Positions 6,877-10,230 of a stretch of DNA of 10,230 nt are shown here, piece after piece. The notes under the pieces were generated by a model. The model did not search any database and was not told where the DNA came from. It saw nothing but the letters and a program-made list of their open reading frames with translations. The stretch is from Egerieenecus merdigallinarum. GTDB taxonomy: Bacteria > Bacillota > Clostridia > Christensenellales > Aristaeellaceae. The DNA lies in assembly GCA_018711985.1 (NCBI GenBank), contig DVHS01000119.1, forward strand, positions 1 through 10,230, given 5' to 3'. Made by a program: the position numbers and the translations under genes. The stretch's first letter is position 1; each line of letters starts with the position of its first letter.

Positions 6877-7815
6877 ATGGCCGATATTCAGGCCCTGACC
6901 CGGGAATGGCAGGCGCCGGCGTTGCCGGAAAGCATTCCCCAGGGCGACATGCCCGGGGATAAAATCTGCATCACGGAGGAGCACCGTCAAAAGGCGGAAA
7001 CCCTTTTCCCCAAGCTGAAGCAGCTTCTGTGGGAAACCCTTTCCCATCATCCCCACCAGCGGGCGGTGGTGGCGGTGTGCGGCGGCTCCGGGGTGGGAAA
7101 ATCGGAGATCGCCTCGCTGCTTTCTTATTATTTGAATCAGCTGGGCGTGGGGAGCTACACCCTTTCGGGGGATAACTACCCCCACCGCATTCCCCGGGAC
7201 AACGACGCCGAGCGCCTGCGGGTGTTCCGGGAGGGCGGTCTGCGGGGGCTGATCGCCGCGGGCGTGTATACCCGGGAGATCGGCGATACCCTGCGGGAAC
7301 TGTGGACCCGGGACACGGATGCCCAGGCGGACGTGGCCCTGGACTACCCCTGGCTGGCCGTGTATCAGCGGGCCGGCCGCCGGAGCCTGGGGGAATACCT
7401 GGGCACGGAAAAGGAAATCGACTTCCGGCAGGTGTCGGACATTATCGCCCGCTTCAAGCAAGGGGAGGATTCCCTGCCCCTGAAGCGCATGGGCCGGGAA
7501 ATCACGGAACTGTGGTACGACCTGCTGGATGTGCGCCAGGTGCGGGTGCTGGTCATTGAATGGACCCACGGCAACAGCGACTTTATCGAGGGCGTGGATA
7601 TTCCCGTGCTGCTCAACAGCACCCCCGCGGAAACCCTGGCCCACCGCCGCGCCCGTAACCGGGACGGCAAGACGGACAGCGCCTTCACCACCATGGTGCT
7701 GGAGCTGGAGCAGCAAAAGCTGGACGCCCAGGCCCACAAGGCAAAGCTGATCCTGTCCAAGGCCGGAGAACTGATGGACTACCGGGAATACCGCCGCCGC
7801 ATGGCGGATGCGTAA
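6877..7815 (+). CDS. P-loop small-molecule kinase (adenylylsulfate kinase / uridine kinase-like)
   Basis: This 312-aa soluble NTP-dependent kinase has an unidentified substrate. An unmistakable Walker A motif (GGSGVGKS, residues 69-76) follows a hydrophobic strand (AVVAVC). A SGDNYPHR segment (97-104) carries an Asp where uridine kinase/phosphoribulokinase relatives place a catalytic Asp. A hydrophobic VLVIEWTHGN strand (224-233) may correspond to Walker B. The Arg-rich HRRARNRDGK (256-265) resembles a lid. Automatic pipelines often label such proteins adenylylsulfate kinase, but at 312 aa it is longer than APS kinases (about 200 aa), and no sulfate-assimilation genes are nearby. The ATG at 6877 was preferred over an in-frame ATG at 6808 because only 6877 has a well-placed ribosome binding site and the earlier start lies in the inverted repeat. 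Its stop overlaps the ribosome binding site of the GH13_18 gene, which points to a linked function, perhaps phosphorylation of the product that enzyme releases. Confidence 0.85.
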   Translation: MADIQALTREWQAPALPESIPQGDMPGDKICITEEHRQKAETLFPKLKQLLWETLSHHPHQRAVVAVCGGSGVGKSEIASLLSYYLNQLGVGSYTLSGDNYPHRIPRDNDAERLRVFREGGLRGLIAAGVYTREIGDTLRELWTRDTDAQADVALDYPWLAVYQRAGRRSLGEYLGTEKEIDFRQVSDIIARFKQGEDSLPLKRMGREITELWYDLLDVRQVRVLVIEWTHGNSDFIEGVDIPVLLNSTPAETLAHRRARNRDGKTDSAFTTMVLELEQQKLDAQAHKAKLILSKAGELMDYREYRRRMADA

Positions 7816-7828
7816 GGAGCGATACCCT

Positions 7829-9475
7829 ATGAACCTAGGCGCTATGCTCAATGCCTACCCCGACAGCATGGGGGGAAACCTTTCGGAGATTGCCCGGGCA
7901 CTGGACCTGCCGCAGCTGCGGGGAGCCTTCCGGTCCTTTTACATTTTGCCCAGCCTGTTCCACACGGACCTGGACCGTGGCTTCTCCGTCATCAGCTACG
8001 ACCTGGACCGGCGGATGGCCACCCGGGAGGACATCGAAAACCTGAAGGCCCAGGGCATTGACCTGAAGCTGGACTTCATCCTCAATCATCTTTCCGTGCT
8101 CTCCCCCCAGTTCCAGGACATTTTGCAAAAGGGGGACGGCTCCCCCTACCGGGATTTCTTCATTGACTGGAACAAATTCTGGGCCGGATGCGGGGAAATG
8201 ACGGCGGAGGGATATATCCAGCCCGAACCTCGGTACATCCAGGAGATGTTCTTCCGCAAGCCGGGCCTGCCCATCCTGATGGTGCGCCTGCCTGACGGAC
8301 GGGAGGTTCCCTACTGGAACACCTTCTACCAGGAGGTGCGTTACGCTCCCGTGGATGCCCAGGATCTCATGCCCCTGGGGCTGCAATACGGCGAAGCAAA
8401 CGACCTGGCCCACCGGATCAATCAGGCGCTGGCCCAGGGAGAAAAGCCCGCGGAGATGGAGCTTCCCTCCGCGGTGCGGGAGCTGCTGGAAAGCCGGCGG
8501 CGGTATCTGGGCCAGATGGACCTGAACCTGAATTCTCCCCTGGTGTGGGACTACTACGACGAAACCTTGCGCCGCCTGGCGAACTACGGCGCGGCCATTG
8601 TGCGCCTGGACGCCTTTGCCTATGCCCCCAAGGCGCCCGGCCGGCGGAACTTCCTCAACGAACCGGAAACCTGGCAGGTGCTGGACCGCGTGAAGGACAT
8701 GGCGGACCGCTATGGCCTGACGCTGCTGCCGGAGATTCACGCCGCCTACGCGGAGGGCAGCTATGCCACCCTGGCCCAAAAGGGGTACATGACCTACGAT
8801 TTCTTCCTGCCCGGGCTGATCATTGACGCCCTGGAGGGCGGAGACGGCAGCCTGCTGGCCCGCTGGGCCCGGGAACAGGTGGAAAAGGGCATCCGCACGG
8901 TGAACATGCTGGGTTGCCACGATGGCATCCCCATGCTGGACCTGAAGGGCCTGGTGCCCGAGGAACGCATCCAGGCGCTGATTGACCTGATCGTCGCCCG
9001 GGGTGGACTCATCAAAAACCTGCATGGGCAAAAGAACGTCTACTACCAGGTGAACGCCACCTATTACAGCGCGCTGGGGGCCGACGACCGCAAAATGCTC
9101 CTGGCACGGGCCATCCAGCTGTTCATGCCCGGCAAGCCCCAGGTTTGGTACCTGGATCTGTTTGCGGGCAAAAATGATCTGGAGGCGGTACACCGGGGCG
9201 GTGAAGCGGCACACAAGGAGATCAACCGCACCAATCTCACCTCCGAGCAGGTGAAGGCGGGGCTGGAGCAGCCCGTGACCCGGGATCAGATCAAGCTGCT
9301 GCGCCTGTATAACGGGTGCCCGGCCTTTGACGGGGAGCTTACCGTGAAGCAGCCGGAGACGCACCGGCTACGCCTGCGCTGGCGGAAGGGTGACAGTCAG
9401 GCGTCCCTGGACGCGGATCTGCGGACGCTGGCCTTTACCGCCCGGATGGATGGAGAGACGTTTGTGCAAGCATAA
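7829..9475 (+). CDS. GH13_18 sucrose phosphorylase-family glycoside phosphorylase
   Basis: This 548-aa cytoplasmic enzyme belongs to the GH13 subfamily 18 phosphorylases, which turn an alpha-glucoside plus phosphate into alpha-glucose 1-phosphate and a free acceptor (sucrose, sucrose 6'-phosphate, glucosylglycerol or glucosylglycerate, depending on member). Family blocks appear in order: NAYPDSMGGNL (8-18), LDRGFSVISYDLD (48-60), DFILNHLS (82-89), the nucleophile D261 in IVRLDAFAY, the acid/base E302 in LLPEIHA, the transition-state stabiliser D365 in CHDGIPMLDL, YQVNATYYSALG (406-417), LFAGKND (444-450) and EINR (464-467). The last contains the Arg that matches the phosphate/glucose-binding R399 of Bifidobacterium sucrose phosphorylase. 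The ATG at 7829 is set by TAAGGAG (7813-7819), which overlaps the kinase stop. An in-frame ATG at 7808 lies inside the kinase gene and lacks a good ribosome binding site. The acceptor loop differs from sucrose phosphorylase, so specificity for sucrose should not be assumed. Confidence 0.93.
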   Translation: MNLGAMLNAYPDSMGGNLSEIARALDLPQLRGAFRSFYILPSLFHTDLDRGFSVISYDLDRRMATREDIENLKAQGIDLKLDFILNHLSVLSPQFQDILQKGDGSPYRDFFIDWNKFWAGCGEMTAEGYIQPEPRYIQEMFFRKPGLPILMVRLPDGREVPYWNTFYQEVRYAPVDAQDLMPLGLQYGEANDLAHRINQALAQGEKPAEMELPSAVRELLESRRRYLGQMDLNLNSPLVWDYYDETLRRLANYGAAIVRLDAFAYAPKAPGRRNFLNEPETWQVLDRVKDMADRYGLTLLPEIHAAYAEGSYATLAQKGYMTYDFFLPGLIIDALEGGDGSLLARWAREQVEKGIRTVNMLGCHDGIPMLDLKGLVPEERIQALIDLIVARGGLIKNLHGQKNVYYQVNATYYSALGADDRKMLLARAIQLFMPGKPQVWYLDLFAGKNDLEAVHRGGEAAHKEINRTNLTSEQVKAGLEQPVTRDQIKLLRLYNGCPAFDGELTVKQPETHRLRLRWRKGDSQASLDADLRTLAFTARMDGETFVQA

Positions 9476-9489
9476 AAAATATGCGTATT

Positions 9490-9536
9490 GGGCGCTTCCT
9501 GCACTTGCACGGGCAGGGAGCGCCCTCCATTATTTT
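9490..9536 (+). terminator. Hairpin terminator after the GH13_18 gene
   Basis: GGGCGCTTCCTGC (9490-9502) pairs with GCAGGGAGCGCCC (9513-9525) over 13 bp with one G-T wobble and a 10-nt loop. It is followed by TCCATTATTTT, a broken T-tract. It begins 15 nt after the stop. A small A/T inverted repeat (GCATA-A5-TATGC, 9470-9484) overlaps the stop codon just before it. The stem is strong and the tail imperfect, but the position is as expected for an operon end. Confidence 0.8.
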
Positions 9537-9624
9537 GGAAAATTGTTTCTGTGGGGGAGCGTAAGGAAGTCGTTGGCAAGGAACCTGTAAATGAAATTTT
9601 GCTCCGGGGGGGTGGCTCCGCCGG

Positions 9625-9718
9625 CCAGGGGGGCAGGGGGGATTCCGACCTCCCCCCTATGCCCCCCTGGACCCCCTATACCCCCTTCAAACGGCCGAGG
9701 GATACCCCCGGACCCCCC
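9625..9718. repeat. G/C-tract block: bulged 18-bp hairpin and minus-strand G-quadruplex motif
   Basis: CCAGGGGGGCA (9625-9635) pairs exactly with TGCCCCCCTGG (9660-9670). The adjoining GGGGGGA (9636-9642) pairs with TCCCCCC (9651-9657). Together they give an 18-bp stem with a TA bulge and an 8-nt loop. C-runs at 9652-9657, 9662-9667, 9672-9676 and 9681-9685 are each separated by exactly 4 nt, so the minus strand carries a canonical four-run G-quadruplex motif. Further C-runs follow at 9705-9709 and 9713-9718. Hairpin and quadruplex would compete for the same bases. Confidence 0.65.
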
Positions 9719-9781
9719 TTGTACCGCCACGGGCACTTCCCCTTGTCTCTCGACCGACAGGGTCCGCATCGGGCCCCACAT

Positions 9782-9973
9782 TTGGTTTGGCCTGGGGCCA
9801 GCAACCAATCGGGTGCCGGGGCGGGCACGCACCCTGCATGGCCCCGGTGCCGGGGCGCGTGCCGCTGCGTCAGGGCATTGCCGTAGCGGCCCCTTGCCAT
9901 CACTCTAAGGATCATCCGGCGCCGTGGAGCCGGGGGAGGGATCAGCTGCGCCGAAGGCGACAGTGGCCCTCCC
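9782..9973. repeat. Cluster of inverted repeats and a 12-nt direct repeat
   Basis: Seen directly: TTGGTTTGGCC (9782-9792) folds back on GGCCA-GC-AACCAA (9796-9808) with a TGG loop. GGGTGC (9811-9816) pairs with GCACCC (9829-9834). GCCCCGG-TG-CCGGGGC lies at 9841-9856. GCCGCTGCG (9861-9869) pairs with CGTAGCGGC (9882-9890) with one G-T pair. GGGAGGG (9934-9940) pairs with CCCTCCC (9967-9973) and encloses CGCC-GAA-GGCG (9949-9959). The 12-mer GGTGCCGGGGCG occurs at 9812-9823 and again at 9846-9857. High GC makes some short pairings likely by chance; the nested and longer ones are less so. Confidence 0.5.
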
Positions 9974-10046
9974 AGGGACGGACGTGAACCCCGCTGGGCG
10001 CGCCCCTGCGAGGCTAGCGGTGCACTGTATCTTAGCAACGGGGGGT

Positions 10047-10201
10047 CCGGGGGCGGCCATGTTCCATGCACCCTTTGGCCGCCCCCGGCGCCCTTTGGGT
10101 ACTTTCCCGCGCGGGGAAAGTACCTCGTCCGCCCGCAGGCGGACGAAACCTCCCACAAGAAACAGATTTCTTGTGGATGGCAAGGGAAAGCCCTACCTTG
10201 C
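10047..10201. repeat. Tandem array of five perfect stem-loops
   Basis: Five perfect hairpins follow one another with gaps of 10, 2, 7 and 3 nt. (1) CCGGGGGCGGCCA 10047-10059 with TGGCCGCCCCCGG 10076-10088, 13 bp. (2) GTACTTTCCC 10099-10108 with GGGAAAGTAC 10114-10123, 10 bp. (3) CGTCCGCC 10126-10133 with GGCGGACG 10138-10145, 8 bp and a CGCA loop. (4) CCACAAGAAA 10153-10162 with TTTCTTGTGG 10167-10176, 10 bp and a CAGA loop. (5) GCAAGG 10180-10185 with CCTTGC 10196-10201, 6 bp, followed by TTTT (terminator-like on the + strand). Hairpins 2 and 4 are A/T-containing, so their perfection is not a GC artefact. An octamer CCCTTTGG repeats at 10071 and 10091. Function is unknown. Confidence 0.6.
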
Positions 10202-10230
10202 TTTTCCTGTAACACAGAGGGTTTCGCCTC

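Larger units (their letters stand above)
9537..10230. other. Non-coding, highly structured GC-rich region to the window end
   Basis: No protein gene is supported here. Open frames exist on both strands, but their products are low-complexity, rich in Pro, Gly, Arg and Ser, match no family I recognise and lack good ribosome binding sites. I found no tRNA, rRNA, CRISPR or transposase signature. What the region does contain is long G and C tracts and at least ten perfect or near-perfect inverted repeats, listed separately. This composition and structure differ sharply from the operon next door. It fits either a large structured RNA or a dispersed intergenic repeat family. It continues beyond the window. 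Confidence 0.6.

Noticed and set aside
3333..6878. Very long minus-strand open frame (about 1180 codons) opposite the two glycosidase genes
   Set aside because: It is the antisense shadow of two well-recognised genes with strong GC third-position bias. Its translation is His/Gly/Ala/Val/Leu/Gln-rich without any domain, and it spans a terminator and an intergenic gap.
7808..7828. Upstream ATG (7808) as the GH13_18 start
   Set aside because: It overlaps the kinase end with no good ribosome binding site, whereas TAAGGAG sits 9 nt before ATG 7829 and family similarity begins there.
6550..7851. Minus-strand open frame opposite the end of GH112 and the kinase
   Set aside because: It crosses two confirmed + strand genes and a promoter region, and its translation has no family features.
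7835..9364. Long minus-strand open frame opposite the GH13_18 gene
   Set aside because: Antisense shadow with low-complexity translation and no recognisable motif; the + strand has every catalytic motif of GH13_18.
9488..10215. Several open frames of 66-179 codons on both strands in the terminal region
   Set aside because: Pro/Gly/Arg/Ser-rich low-complexity products, mutually overlapping, no ribosome binding sites, and they run through perfect hairpins and G/C tracts; best explained by stop-poor GC-rich DNA.
9537..10230. CRISPR array or tRNA in the terminal region
   Set aside because: No regularly spaced direct repeats of suitable length, and no cloverleaf with a proper TpsiC arm on either strand; the GGTTC-like strings lack the surrounding stems.

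Overview
The window looks like a GC-rich Clostridia-type (Firmicutes) chromosome, probably from a gut or rumen carbohydrate degrader. All genes lie on the + strand, most have strong AAGGAGG-type ribosome binding sites, codon third positions are G/C-rich, and the content is typical of a glycan-utilisation locus. I cannot name the genus from the sequence.

Layout. (1) Positions 1-3375 hold an LplB-type ABC permease (cut off by the window start), a YtcP/LplC-type permease and a secreted solute-binding protein. Together they form an oligosaccharide importer of the LplB/YtcP/YtcQ type, with no ATPase gene in view. The unit ends at a textbook intrinsic terminator (3404-3435). (2) Positions 3561-6785 hold two cytoplasmic enzymes 24 nt apart. 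The first is a GH88/GH105 unsaturated uronyl hydrolase (YteR-like). The second is a GH112 beta-galactoside phosphorylase, the family of galacto-/lacto-N-biose phosphorylase and of beta-1,4-galactosyl-L-rhamnose phosphorylase. (3) Positions 6877-9475 hold a tight two-gene unit: a P-loop small-molecule kinase of the kind often auto-named adenylylsulfate kinase, and a GH13_18 sucrose-phosphorylase-family enzyme. A TATAAT box and a perfect 10-bp inverted repeat precede this pair, and a strong hairpin terminator (9490-9536) follows it. (4) Positions 9537-10230 contain no supportable gene. This stretch is packed with G/C tracts and perfect hairpins, including five consecutive stem-loops at 10047-10201, and looks like a structured RNA or a dispersed structured repeat.

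How the genes may work together (inference). The importer plus GH105 arrangement resembles the Bacillus subtilis yteP-ytcP-ytcQ-yteR rhamnogalacturonan I system. If the GH112 enzyme is the galactosyl-rhamnose type, the genes give a coherent route. Galactose-decorated unsaturated rhamnogalacturonan fragments are imported, GH105 removes the unsaturated uronic acid, and GH112 phosphorolyses Gal-Rha to galactose 1-phosphate and rhamnose. The kinase/GH13_18 pair would be a separate phosphorolytic module: a glucoside is cleaved to glucose 1-phosphate plus an aglycone, which the kinase might phosphorylate. Two sugar phosphorylases in one locus suggest an energy-saving strategy for using disaccharides.
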